Source of the DNA: Acinetobacter courvalinii
GTDB taxonomy: Bacteria > Pseudomonadota > Gammaproteobacteria > Pseudomonadales > Moraxellaceae
Direction: 5' to 3'
Length of the DNA: 64,000 bases
NCBI RefSeq assembly: GCF_014635545.1
Contig: NZ_BMDA01000002.1
Location: forward strand, 1-64,000
A program made the translations under genes and the position numbers. The notes below the pieces were generated by a model that saw nothing but the letters and a program-made list of their open reading frames with translations, was not told the origin of the DNA and made no database searches. The first letter of the stretch is position 1. Every line of letters starts with the position of its first letter. This document shows positions 1-7,275 of the stretch, one piece after another.

Positions 1-68
1 GAAGTGAAACCTCTTAGCGCTGATGGTAGTGTGGCACTTGCCATGTGAGAGTAAGTCATCGCCAGCTC
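1..68 (+). rRNA. rrf: 5S ribosomal RNA, 3' part
   Basis: The first ~68 bases match the 3' half of a gammaproteobacterial 5S rRNA: the stretch with GAAGTGAAAC, GATGGTAGTGTGG and the closing GCCAGCTC arm is characteristic. The 5' half lies outside the window. It is followed at once by a strong intrinsic terminator, as expected for the end of an rrn operon. The exact mature 3' end is estimated. Confidence 0.9.
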
Positions 69-77
69 TTAAATACG

Positions 78-113
78 AAACACCCCTAACCTGACGGTTA
101 GGGGTGTTTTTTA
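78..113 (+). terminator. rrn operon terminator
   Basis: A 13-bp perfect stem (AAACACCCCTAAC / GTTAGGGGTGTTT) with a 6-base loop runs into a T tract. It lies about 10 bases after the 5S rRNA end and terminates the ribosomal operon. Confidence 0.93.
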
Positions 114-208
114 TTGCGTGGGAAAAGAAAAATAGAAGCCAATATTTAACGAGTCGTGCTATTTTTATCCTAATTAGATGCTAAATAAGAAATGCTATTA
201 GGACTGAT

Positions 209-544
209 ATGATTCTCTATGAACTTTTATCTGCTATTGGAATTATCTATTTAGGTTTTTTAGTATGGAAGTGGATAGAAAAACCTAAGAAAAAATATCA
301 AGCACCTCGAGTTATTCGTGAATGGATATTAGATAATCCTGAAGGAGAGCTTTATGTGGCATTTATAACAGCAGACCAAAAGGTCTGGTCTGCTTGTGGA
401 CGATATGCGCATTCTTCTGGTTCAACGAGTACAACATGGTCTGGCTTTTTAGCAGGGGATTTAAATGATCTTGTGCGAAGAACCATGGGGCAGAAAGTAC
501 TTGATGAAATGATAGAATGTCTCAAACAACAAAAAAATAAATAG
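209..544 (+). CDS. Hypothetical protein, one N-terminal membrane segment
   Basis: A 111-residue protein I do not recognise. Residues about 3-22 form one hydrophobic segment (LLSAIGIIYLGFLVWKW), then a basic patch (KPKKK) predicts a cytoplasmic C-terminal domain by the positive-inside rule. The soluble part has a GELYVAFITADQKVW stretch and a Ser/Thr-rich loop (HSSGSTSTTWSG). The ATG follows AGGA at suitable spacing, supporting this start. It is the first gene after the rrn terminator and is AT-rich compared with core genes further right, which may mean accessory origin. No function is assigned. Confidence 0.6.
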   Translation: MILYELLSAIGIIYLGFLVWKWIEKPKKKYQAPRVIREWILDNPEGELYVAFITADQKVWSACGRYAHSSGSTSTTWSGFLAGDLNDLVRRTMGQKVLDEMIECLKQQKNK

Positions 545-610
545 GATATATAATCAGGCCTATATCTATCTAAATTGTTCTATAAATGAAATGAGCTTTG
601 GTGGAAGGAA

Positions 611-985
611 GTGAATAGTGATCAGAAATTTGGAGAAGCTTTAGCGAGTAACGTTGTACAGTATCTAATAAAGCGGACTCAAATTAGTAATTATCATAAA
701 GAATATTGTGGAACTGGATTTTACTTTGATGGGCAGAATATTTTTTATACTCACTTTTTTGATGGGTATCCCGACTTAGAGCATTATCAAAATAGCGAGA
801 ACAGATATAGTGGCATCATTCACATATTTCATGAAATAACAGAGTTTCAAGATTGGTTAGCTAATCAATCCGATAGCAAACTTTCTGGTGCAGAATCTCA
901 AGATGACTTTTATCGTTATAACCAACGTATTACAAGGTTGAAGCTTGAGAAATTAATTTTAGAATCTCAAAAATTGGATAATTAA
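611..985 (+). CDS. Hypothetical protein (GTG start)
   Basis: A 124-residue soluble protein of unknown function. A GTG start is chosen because GGAAGG lies just upstream. There is no signal peptide or membrane segment. The middle is rich in aromatic and histidine residues (YHKEYCGTGFYF, YTHFFDGYPDLEHY) and the C-terminus is a charged helix (RLKLEKLILESQKL). The stop lies 3 bases before the next ATG, so it is probably translationally coupled to the ankyrin protein. The small acidic/aromatic style and AT-rich DNA resemble accessory immunity-type proteins, but nothing in the sequence proves that. Confidence 0.55.
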   Translation: MNSDQKFGEALASNVVQYLIKRTQISNYHKEYCGTGFYFDGQNIFYTHFFDGYPDLEHYQNSENRYSGIIHIFHEITEFQDWLANQSDSKLSGAESQDDFYRYNQRITRLKLEKLILESQKLDN

Positions 986-988
986 ATT

Positions 989-1300
989 ATGAAACTCAAC
1001 TCTTTCTCTCCACTGCCTGAAGATGATGATGAACTGCATCTTCCTGAGCTGGTGTACTGGGCATCTCTTGGTGATGTAGAACAGGTCGAGCAGTTATTAG
1101 CAGAGGGTACTGACCCAAACCAGACGGATGATGAAGGCTATAGCGCGTTACAGGCTGCTGCTGAGAATGATCATCTAGCGGTCGTGAAGCTGCTAGTGAG
1201 TAAAGGTGCGAATGTGGCTTATAAAAGCGAATATACTGCGCTACAGCTTGCTGAAATGGCAGAGCATCACGATGTAGTCGCATATCTCAAAAGTCTTTAA
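989..1300 (+). CDS. Small ankyrin-repeat protein
   Basis: A 103-residue protein made almost entirely of ankyrin repeats. Residues ~21-47 (LVYWASLGDVEQVEQLLAEG), ~48-80 (GYSALQAAAENDHLAVVKLL) and ~81-103 (YTALQLAEMAEHHDVVAYL) show the helix-turn-helix signatures with the G-A/D-V-x-x-V-x-x-L-L core. There is no signal peptide, so it is likely a cytoplasmic protein-protein interaction module. It follows the preceding gene by 3 bases. Its partner is not evident; stand-alone ankyrin proteins in proteobacteria often act as inhibitors or chaperones of a neighbouring enzyme. Confidence 0.8.
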   Translation: MKLNSFSPLPEDDDELHLPELVYWASLGDVEQVEQLLAEGTDPNQTDDEGYSALQAAAENDHLAVVKLLVSKGANVAYKSEYTALQLAEMAEHHDVVAYLKSL

Positions 1301-1322
1301 ATCGCAGATAAAAATGATAGAT

Positions 1323-1443
1323 AAAAAGAAGCCCCATCATCCTGACGGGGCTTCTTCATATTCAGCTTATGTCGTTGATATCCTATTAACGACCACGTCC
1401 TGTGTGTTTTATTATTCTCAATGAGACTTCCTGTCTCTCTATG
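1323..1443 (-). ncRNA. Candidate CsrB/RsmX/Y/Z-type small RNA (CsrA sponge)
   Basis: Read on the minus strand, this ~120-nt intergenic stretch holds four consecutive hairpins, each able to present a five-base AGGAN loop. They are GAGAC-AGGAA-GTCTC (1437-1423), CAC-AGGAC-GTG (1404-1394), GTCGTT..AT-AGGAT-AT..AACGAC (1393-1371), and the terminator stem GAAGCCCC-GTC-AGGAT-GAT-GGGGCTTC (1354-1328), which runs into five Ts. Three loops fit the E. coli CsrB repeat consensus CAGGA(U/A/C)G; the fourth is UAGGAUA. RNAs of this design titrate the translational repressor CsrA/RsmA. A TATTAT -10 box (1455-1450) with no good -35 and a GacA-box-like palindrome further upstream fit activator-dependent transcription. 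The size matches Pseudomonas RsmX/Y/Z. The assignment is inferred from structure only. Confidence 0.75.
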
Positions 1444-1449
1444 GTTTAT

Positions 1450-1455
1450 ATAATA
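1450..1455 (-). promoter_or_regulatory. -10 element of the candidate Csr-type sRNA
   Basis: TATTAT on the minus strand places a start near 1443, just before the first AGGA hairpin. At 17-bp spacing the -35 position reads TATCCC, a poor match, as expected for a promoter needing an activator. Confidence 0.45.
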
Positions 1456-1499
1456 GGCGAAAAGTTGAGTTCGGGATATTCGCCAATGGCTGCGATTGT

Positions 1500-1517
1500 T
1501 GTAGGTTTTGGCGTACA
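1500..1517 (-). promoter_or_regulatory. GacA-box-like palindrome
   Basis: The minus strand reads TGTACG-N6-CCTACA, 18 bp long. It matches the Pseudomonas GacA upstream activating sequence TGTAAG-N6-CTTACA at 10 of 12 defined positions. Its centre is about 65 bp upstream of the predicted start of the sRNA, a usual distance for a class I activator site. Confidence 0.5.
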
Positions 1518-1544
1518 TCAATCGGGAATGATGAAATGATGAGC

Positions 1545-1574
1545 GATAAAAAACGGAATCCATAGATTCCGTTT
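1545..1574 (-). terminator. Terminator of the outer-membrane protein gene
   Basis: A 10-bp perfect stem (AAACGGAATC / GATTCCGTTT) with a CATA loop. On the minus strand it runs into a T tract, 17 bases after the stop of the gene ending at 1591. It insulates the sRNA promoter from read-through. Confidence 0.85.
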
Positions 1575-1590
1575 CTGTGTTATTCGAATC

Positions 1591-2352
1591 TTAGAAATGA
1601 ACATCTAGACCAATATAAGGACCTTTAAAGTTAAATTTAAGATCATTCTTTTCATAGTCATCTAACTTGATATCCAGAATACGGTAGCCTGCTTTCAAGC
1701 CTACATCGACCAGTAGATTGTCGATAAAGTTGTATTGTAATTCTGCTTGCGCATCGGTAATTTTAGTATGATTAAAGTTGCTATATAAGAGTTCTGCTTT
1801 GGCACTTAGGCCAGTAAACGGCAGTTTTACCCCCGCCGATCCATAGATCACTGGTACCGTTTTATCGATATCTGTTTTGCTGATATTCAGGGTTTTGACA
1901 TCGCCATTTAAGTTGGTTGCACCTAACCCGACATCTGCATTTACAATAGTATCTAAAATTTCATAATATAAAATAAAATCGGTATGATCGATGTTGAGGT
2001 CGTAAACTGGTTGACCTGCGACTTCCTTTTCTGTTTGTGATTTTAAATTCACATAGCGAATTTTTGCATTAGGAATCAATGGAATAGGATGTTCAAATGC
2101 AAGTGAGATCTGAGCTGAACCTTTACGATCTAAATTTTCTTCAGGCGCTGAAAGACCTGCGTAAGGATTTAATAATAGGCCATTTTCACCTATTTGATTT
2201 GATAATGATGAAGTATTTGATTTAGGTTGAACTTTTGCTTTGCCATCATAAAACCAATAACTTGCATCTGCTTTTAAACCAATAACGTCTGCTTGTGCCA
2301 AGCCACAAATGCTGGTTCCTAAAGCCAACATTGATATTTTTAATAATTTCAT
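1591..2352 (-). CDS. Outer-membrane beta-barrel protein (TIGR04219-like)
   Basis: A 253-residue protein with a classical signal peptide (residues 1-21, ending GLAQA before DVIGLKADASYW). The mature part alternates polar and hydrophobic residues as in beta strands and ends in ...PYIGLDVHF, a C-terminal aromatic as used by the BAM machinery. The D-x-x-G-x-x-A-x-A-x-Y-W start and final G-L-D-V-x-F resemble the TIGR04219 family of small outer-membrane barrels of unknown function. It is monocistronic, divergent from the aldehyde dehydrogenase gene, and followed by a strong terminator. Substrate or role is unknown. Confidence 0.8.
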   Translation of the reverse strand: MKLLKISMLALGTSICGLAQADVIGLKADASYWFYDGKAKVQPKSNTSSLSNQIGENGLLLNPYAGLSAPEENLDRKGSAQISLAFEHPIPLIPNAKIRYVNLKSQTEKEVAGQPVYDLNIDHTDFILYYEILDTIVNADVGLGATNLNGDVKTLNISKTDIDKTVPVIYGSAGVKLPFTGLSAKAELLYSNFNHTKITDAQAELQYNFIDNLLVDVGLKAGYRILDIKLDDYEKNDLKFNFKGPYIGLDVHF

Positions 2353-2393
2353 TGCATTATCCTAATACATATCGAAAACAGTAATGAATTGTT

Positions 2394-2403
2394 GTGAATT
2401 CAC
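2394..2403. promoter_or_regulatory. Palindrome in divergent promoter region
   Basis: GTGAATTCAC is a perfect 10-bp palindrome in the 132-bp space between the divergent outer-membrane protein and aldehyde dehydrogenase genes. It may be an operator; no regulator is identified. Confidence 0.25.
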
Positions 2404-2484
2404 GTATGAATGGGCGAATCATATAGTGATCTGGTTAAATATGCAGTAGTCTAATTTTAAATTTTTATAAAGGAATAAATAATA

Positions 2485-3927
2485 ATGACGGATAAACAAA
2501 GTGTGATGGATTATCCGCTTTATGTGGCTGGGAAAGCCGTCACAACAGGACAATGGTTAGAAGTCCATGATAAGTATAACAATACCGTTTATGCACGAGT
2601 GGCATTGGCGGATGCTAAAGTACTTGAAAAAGCCATAGCGGCTTCGGTGAAGGCAGAAGCTGAGATGGCAGCCTTAAAACCGTTTCAAAAACAAAAAATA
2701 TTACTGCATTGTGTAAAGCGTTTTAATGAACTGCGGGATGAGCTGACTGAGATCCTGATCGCAGAAGGGGGTAAGCCACAGGGTGCAGCAAGTGCTGAAG
2801 TAGAACGTTTAATTAATACTTTTCAACTGGCCGCAGATGCGGTGACACAGCTTGATGATGGGCAATTAATTCCTTTGGCGGTGACACCCGCTGCTACACA
2901 TTTTCGAGGCATGGTCAAACATGTGCCGATTGGTGCAGTTTCATTAATTAGTCCGTTCAATTTCCCTCTCAATCTGGTGGCGCATAAGATTGCACCTGCG
3001 ATTGCTGCGGGTTGTCCCTTTGTATTGAAACCGGCCAGTTTTACTCCAATCAGCGCCTTAAAGATTGCAGCCGTATTGGCTGAAACCGATTTGCCGAAAG
3101 GTTCGTGGTCGATATTGCCTTGTAATCGTGAGGCAGCGGATATTTTAGTGACCGATGACCGCTTTAAACTCCTCAGCTTTACCGGTTCTGATCAGGTCGG
3201 TTGGGAGATGAAGGCGCGGGCAGGCCGCAAGAAAGTGACGCTGGAACTCGGTGGCAATGCCGCAGTCCTGATAGATGCAGGTACAACCCTTGATGATGCC
3301 TTGATTGATCGCCTGATCAGTGCTGCTTATGGGCAGGCAGGGCAAGTCTGTATCAGTGTACAACGAATTTTAGTGCATGCCGATCTTTATGCCGAGCTAA
3401 AAAAGAAACTGATGGCTAAACTGAAAAAGATTAAGGCCGCTGATCCTGCTTTAAGTACCACATTGGTTGGCCCAATGATTAAGGAAGCAGAAGCATTAAG
3501 GCTAAAAAAATGGATTGATAAGGCGGAGAAAAAAGGCGCAAAAGTGCTGCTCTGTGGCAGTTTACAAGGTGTCTTGTTTGAACCGGTGTTATTGGAAAAT
3601 GTCGATGCCAAGCTAGAAATTTATAAGGATGAAGCGTTTGGCCCCGTGGCCATTTTAGAAAAATTTAAGCAATTTGAGCAGGGCATTGCCACCATTAATC
3701 AAAGCCGCTTCGGTTTGCAGGCAGGTGTCTATACGCAAAATCTGAATAATATGCTGTATGCATGGGATCACTTACAGGTAGGTGGTGTCATCATTAATGA
3801 TGTCCCGACATTCCGCGTTGACAATATGCCCTATGGTGGAGTCAAAGATTCAGGTTTGGGCCGCGAAGGCATCCATTCTGCTATCCGCGATATGCAGGAA
3901 CAAAGACTTTTGGCAATTAAACAATAG
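2485..3927 (+). CDS. NAD(P)-dependent aldehyde dehydrogenase family protein
   Basis: A 480-residue cytoplasmic enzyme of the ALDH superfamily that oxidises an aldehyde to the acid with NAD(P)+. Visible signatures are the SPFNFPLN motif, the cofactor segment VLKPASFTPIS, FTGSDQVG (Rossmann glycine loop), the general base Glu254 in LELGG, and the catalytic Cys289 in GQAGQVC. C-terminal EAFGPVA and GGVKDSGLGREG are also present. The length is normal. The closest subgroup by eye is the lactaldehyde/phosphonoacetaldehyde dehydrogenase-like branch, but the substrate cannot be read from the sequence. AAAGGA upstream supports the start. It stands alone, so context does not name a pathway. Confidence 0.9.
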   Translation: MTDKQSVMDYPLYVAGKAVTTGQWLEVHDKYNNTVYARVALADAKVLEKAIAASVKAEAEMAALKPFQKQKILLHCVKRFNELRDELTEILIAEGGKPQGAASAEVERLINTFQLAADAVTQLDDGQLIPLAVTPAATHFRGMVKHVPIGAVSLISPFNFPLNLVAHKIAPAIAAGCPFVLKPASFTPISALKIAAVLAETDLPKGSWSILPCNREAADILVTDDRFKLLSFTGSDQVGWEMKARAGRKKVTLELGGNAAVLIDAGTTLDDALIDRLISAAYGQAGQVCISVQRILVHADLYAELKKKLMAKLKKIKAADPALSTTLVGPMIKEAEALRLKKWIDKAEKKGAKVLLCGSLQGVLFEPVLLENVDAKLEIYKDEAFGPVAILEKFKQFEQGIATINQSRFGLQAGVYTQNLNNMLYAWDHLQVGGVIINDVPTFRVDNMPYGGVKDSGLGREGIHSAIRDMQEQRLLAIKQ

Positions 3928-4298
3928 AGGAGGAAAAGTGTGGTGAGGATTTGGCTTGCCTGTTTTATGTACTTGATTTTTATAGATTGACTGCAAGGTC
4001 AAATTTACAGGCAGTTGAAAAATAATCAGTTGTTCTGAAAAGTTGATATTTTCTTGCAGAATTTACAGTAAAAAGAAATAAAAACAGGTATTGTTCGGCT
4101 ATTAAAAGCAGAAAAACAATGCCCAATCTTTAAGGAAGATGGTTTGGTTTTTTGTTTGTTTGGTCTTGAAAATAAGAAGCTCACAAGGTTGAAAGTTCAT
4201 CCAAACAAAACAAGATTTTTTATGGCATTTTCATGTCTGTTGGATAATAAAAAACTGAAAGCAGCATGGAAGGTCAGCAGGACAATTTTAGGTGTTAT
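3928..4298. other. Gene-free stretch with weak stem-loops
   Basis: These 371 bases between the aldehyde dehydrogenase and the transporter hold no convincing gene. A nested stem pairs TGCCTGT (3957-3963) with ACAGGCA (4007-4013) around TTGAC (3987-3991) / GTCAA (3998-4002). A second inverted repeat pairs TTTGTTTGG (4155-4163) with CCAAACAAA (4201-4209). Neither has a clear T tract, and neither matches the glycine riboswitch often found before sodium:amino-acid symporters. Confidence 0.4.
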
Positions 4299-5777
4299 AT
4301 GGCAGATTCTCGTGAAAACTGGACATCACGATCTGGTTTTATTATTGCAGCTGTTGGTTCAGCTGTAGGTTTAGGTAATATCTGGCGGTTCCCGTATGTT
4401 GCTTATGAAAATGGCGGCGGAGCGTTCCTTATCCCTTATTTACTGGCGTTAATTACCGCTGGTTTACCTCTTTTATTTTTAGACTATGCCACAGGTCACC
4501 GTGCGCGTAACTCTCCACCCAAGGCCTATCGTGCCTTATTCAAAGGGGGAGAGACGCTGGGCTGGTGGCAAGTCTGTGTCTGTATTATCATCGGTTTATA
4601 TTATGCCAGCGTACTGACTTGGGCGGGGAGTTATGTGTACTTCTCGATTGGACAGGCATGGGGCAGTGACCCGGAAAGCTTCTTCTTCAATACCTATTTG
4701 CAGACCTCAAAAGCATCAGGATTTGATCTCAATTTTGTGAGCCATCTGTTCTGGCCAATCGTGGGTATCTGGGCACTGACTTTAATCATTCTGTATGGTG
4801 GCGTTAAAAAAGGCGTTGAATTATCCAATAAGATTTTCATGCCGCTATTATTCGTATTATTTACAGTGCTTGTGATTCAGGCATTACGTTTACCAGGTGC
4901 GGCTGAAGGCTTAAATGCATTCTTTACTCCGAACTGGGCTGCGATGATGGATTATAAAGTCTGGTTAGCAGCTTATGGTCATACCTTCTTCTCGCTGTCT
5001 GTTGGTTTCGGGATCATGGTGACCTATGCATCTTATCTTAAACCAAAAACCAACTTAACCGGTTCTGGCCTGATCGTTGGCTTTGCCAATGCATCAACTG
5101 AAATTCTGGCAGGTATTGGTATCTTTGCTGCACTAGGCTTTATGGCCCATGTGGCAGGTAAAGAAGTACAAGATGTCGTAAGCGGTGGTATCGGTCTGGC
5201 ATTTATTGCTTTCCCGAAAATCATTTCAAGCTTGGGCGCAGGTGCTGACTTATTCGGCTTACTGTTCTTCTCATCACTCTTCGTTGCGGGTATTTCTTCA
5301 ATGGTGAGTATTCTGGAAGTGCCGATTGCAGCAATGCAGGACAAATTGAAATGGAGCCGTAGCAAAGCTGTGACCATTATTGGTGGCGGTAGTGCGCTGG
5401 TTTCAGTGATTCTGTTCTCAAGCGTGAATGCGATCAAACTGGTGGATATCGTCGATCACTTTATCAATAACATTGGTATTGTCGGCGGTGCACTGGTTTC
5501 GATACTTTGTATTACCTGGTTTAAACGTTCTGCCTTGCTGGAACTGCGTGATCATATCAACCGCATTTCAACCATTCAACTGGGGAAAGGCTGGGCATTT
5601 ACTTTAACCGTAATTACCTCTCTCATCTTGTTAACCACCTTAAGCATGACTGTGTTTAATCTGGTGAAAAATGGTTACGATAGTTATAGCATGAGCTTAC
5701 AAGGCTTATTTGGCTGGGGCAGTGTGATTTTCTGTGCTGTTGTCGCTTTTATACTCAGCAAAGTGAAAGATCGCTAG
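4299..5777 (+). CDS. Sodium-dependent NSS/SNF-family transporter
   Basis: A 492-residue inner-membrane symporter of the neurotransmitter:sodium symporter family, using the Na+ gradient to import an amino acid or related solute. The diagnostic TM1 motif AAVGSAVGLGNIWRFPYVAYENGGGAFLIPY lies at the start, and hydrophobic segments follow throughout, consistent with the 11-12 helices of bacterial members. The ATG at 4299 is preferred over an in-frame upstream ATG at 4266 because AGGTG lies just before it and family members start MADSREN-like. The small gene 9 bases downstream is the accessory subunit seen with the MetP-type branch, suggesting methionine/alanine-type substrates, but this is by analogy. 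Confidence 0.9.
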   Translation: MADSRENWTSRSGFIIAAVGSAVGLGNIWRFPYVAYENGGGAFLIPYLLALITAGLPLLFLDYATGHRARNSPPKAYRALFKGGETLGWWQVCVCIIIGLYYASVLTWAGSYVYFSIGQAWGSDPESFFFNTYLQTSKASGFDLNFVSHLFWPIVGIWALTLIILYGGVKKGVELSNKIFMPLLFVLFTVLVIQALRLPGAAEGLNAFFTPNWAAMMDYKVWLAAYGHTFFSLSVGFGIMVTYASYLKPKTNLTGSGLIVGFANASTEILAGIGIFAALGFMAHVAGKEVQDVVSGGIGLAFIAFPKIISSLGAGADLFGLLFFSSLFVAGISSMVSILEVPIAAMQDKLKWSRSKAVTIIGGGSALVSVILFSSVNAIKLVDIVDHFINNIGIVGGALVSILCITWFKRSALLELRDHINRISTIQLGKGWAFTLTVITSLILLTTLSMTVFNLVKNGYDSYSMSLQGLFGWGSVIFCAVVAFILSKVKDR

Positions 5778-5786
5778 GAGATACAG

Positions 5787-5930
5787 ATGAATACTTCGGC
5801 AATTATTATGATGGTTATTGCGATGCTGTTTGTTTGGGGAGGATTAGCATTATCCATCCTCCACCTGATGAAACATCCAGAAGAACTTGATGATGTTCTG
5901 GAAGAAGTCAAAGATCAGCACACGCTTTAA
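5787..5930 (+). CDS. NSS transporter small subunit (MetS-like)
   Basis: A 47-residue protein: one hydrophobic helix (residues ~4-26, SAIIMMVIAMLFVWGGLALSI), then an acidic tail (HPEELDDVLEEVKDQ). This matches the MetS-type small subunit described for the methionine/alanine NSS transporter MetPS of Corynebacterium. It begins 9 bases after the transporter stop with AGGAG as ribosome site, so the two are an operon and probably form one complex. Confidence 0.85.
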   Translation: MNTSAIIMMVIAMLFVWGGLALSILHLMKHPEELDDVLEEVKDQHTL

Positions 5931-5940
5931 AACAGATTTA

Positions 5941-5969
5941 AAAAAAGCAGGCCTCAAGCCTGCTTTTTT
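5941..5969. terminator. Bidirectional terminator
   Basis: The stem AGCAGGC / GCCTGCT is flanked by A6 on the left and T6 on the right. It serves the transporter operon on the plus strand and rsmB on the minus strand, which converge here. Confidence 0.92.
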
Positions 5970-5976
5970 ATTTTGA

Positions 5977-7275
5977 TTAAGCTAGTTTTTTAATTCGGCA
6001 ATAATAGAAACCATCGCCGGATTGCGCCGAAGGGAGCAACTGACGACCATGGGTCTGTTCAATGCCCCAATCCGCATCAATTTTGATTTCTTCAGCATCG
6101 GCATGTTCAGCAAAGAAAGCCGCCATTTGTTGCTCATTTTCAGCTTTGAGAATCGAACAGGTGATATACAGCAAGGTACCGCCCACTTTGAGTTGTTGCC
6201 ACATCTGCTGCAAAATCTGTTGCTGTAAGGCCACCGTTTGCGCGATATCGGTTGACTGTCTGAGTAGACGGATATCGGGATGACGACGAATCACACCTGT
6301 GGCAGAACAAGGAGCATCCAGCACGATACAATCGACGGGTTCTGCTGCCTGCCAAGTCGTCGCATCAGCGGTCACAATCTCAACATTGTTCTGGCCGAGG
6401 TCAAGACGTTCCAGATTTTCAGACACACGTAATAAACGTTTGGCATCATGATCCAGCGCAATCAGTTTTTGAGGATTAAAACGCTCAAGAATGTGTGCAG
6501 TTTTACCGCCGGGTGCAGCACAGGCATCAATCACCACCTGACCATCTAAGTTTGGTAACAGGGTTGCGCACAATTGGGCATGTTCATCCTGAACAGAAAA
6601 ACCGCCTGCTTCAAAACCCGGTAAATGGGTAATATTGCCCGTTTGCTCCAAAACAATCCCGACATCTGAAAGCGTGCAAGGACGAGCATCAATCTGCTCT
6701 TCGTCTAAAATATCTAGATATTCGTTACGACTGACTTGGCGTTCATTAACGCGTAGGGTCAGTGGTGCGACTTGTTTTAAGGCTTGGCATAGCGTCTCTG
6801 CTTGCTCAGGCCAATCTTTTTTAAGTCGCTTAAATAACCAGCTTGGTAAGCCATGTGTATGATTCAACGCGGTTTCAAATTCAGCTGTTTCACGTGAAAC
6901 ACGGCGCAGAATCGCATTGACCAAACCACTCATTGGCTCAAAACCGAGTTGCTTAGCCGCATTTACCGTTTCTGAAATCGCCGCATGCACTGGAATACGC
7001 GTACATAAAATTTGATATAAACCAAGATATAAACAACTTTCTAGCGCTTCATTGTCTAATGGTTTTGTCAGCAAGGGTAAGGTAATGGCTTTTAAAGAAA
7101 ACCATTGGCGTAAACAGCCTAAAGTCAGTTCGTGATATAAACCACGGTCACGTTCAGAAACGATATTGATATGTTGATTCAGAACAGAAGACAAAGATTG
7201 CCCATTTTGGACGGCCAAAAGTGTTTTGACCACTTGTGCACGTAGATTCAAATTTTTTGTAGATGATTGGCTCAT
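5977..7275 (-). CDS. rsmB: 16S rRNA (cytosine-967-C5)-methyltransferase RsmB
   Basis: A 432-residue cytosolic enzyme that methylates C967 of 16S rRNA with S-adenosylmethionine. The N-terminal ~140 residues are the NusB-like RNA-binding domain. The C-terminal domain shows the SAM motif DACAAPGGKT, motif IV DAPCSATGVIRRHPD, and motif VI ITCSILKAEN with the catalytic cysteine. Length matches E. coli RsmB (429). Its start codon overlaps the fmt stop by 4 bases, so the two are translationally coupled; fmt-rsmB is a conserved pair in gammaproteobacteria. Confidence 0.96.
   Translation of the reverse strand: MSQSSTKNLNLRAQVVKTLLAVQNGQSLSSVLNQHINIVSERDRGLYHELTLGCLRQWFSLKAITLPLLTKPLDNEALESCLYLGLYQILCTRIPVHAAISETVNAAKQLGFEPMSGLVNAILRRVSRETAEFETALNHTHGLPSWLFKRLKKDWPEQAETLCQALKQVAPLTLRVNERQVSRNEYLDILDEEQIDARPCTLSDVGIVLEQTGNITHLPGFEAGGFSVQDEHAQLCATLLPNLDGQVVIDACAAPGGKTAHILERFNPQKLIALDHDAKRLLRVSENLERLDLGQNNVEIVTADATTWQAAEPVDCIVLDAPCSATGVIRRHPDIRLLRQSTDIAQTVALQQQILQQMWQQLKVGGTLLYITCSILKAENEQQMAAFFAEHADAEEIKIDADWGIEQTHGRQLLPSAQSGDGFYYCRIKKLA

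Noticed and set aside
1297-1563. An 88-codon ORF on the minus strand covering the sRNA
   Set aside because: It has no good ribosome site, spans the OMP terminator and four hairpins, and the amino acid composition is not protein-like.
3928-4298. A glycine riboswitch before the sodium symporter
   Set aside because: The conserved cores of that riboswitch were not found; only weak unrelated stems are present.
4144-4368. A 74-codon ORF before the NSS transporter
   Set aside because: It overlaps the real transporter start in another frame and has low-complexity composition.
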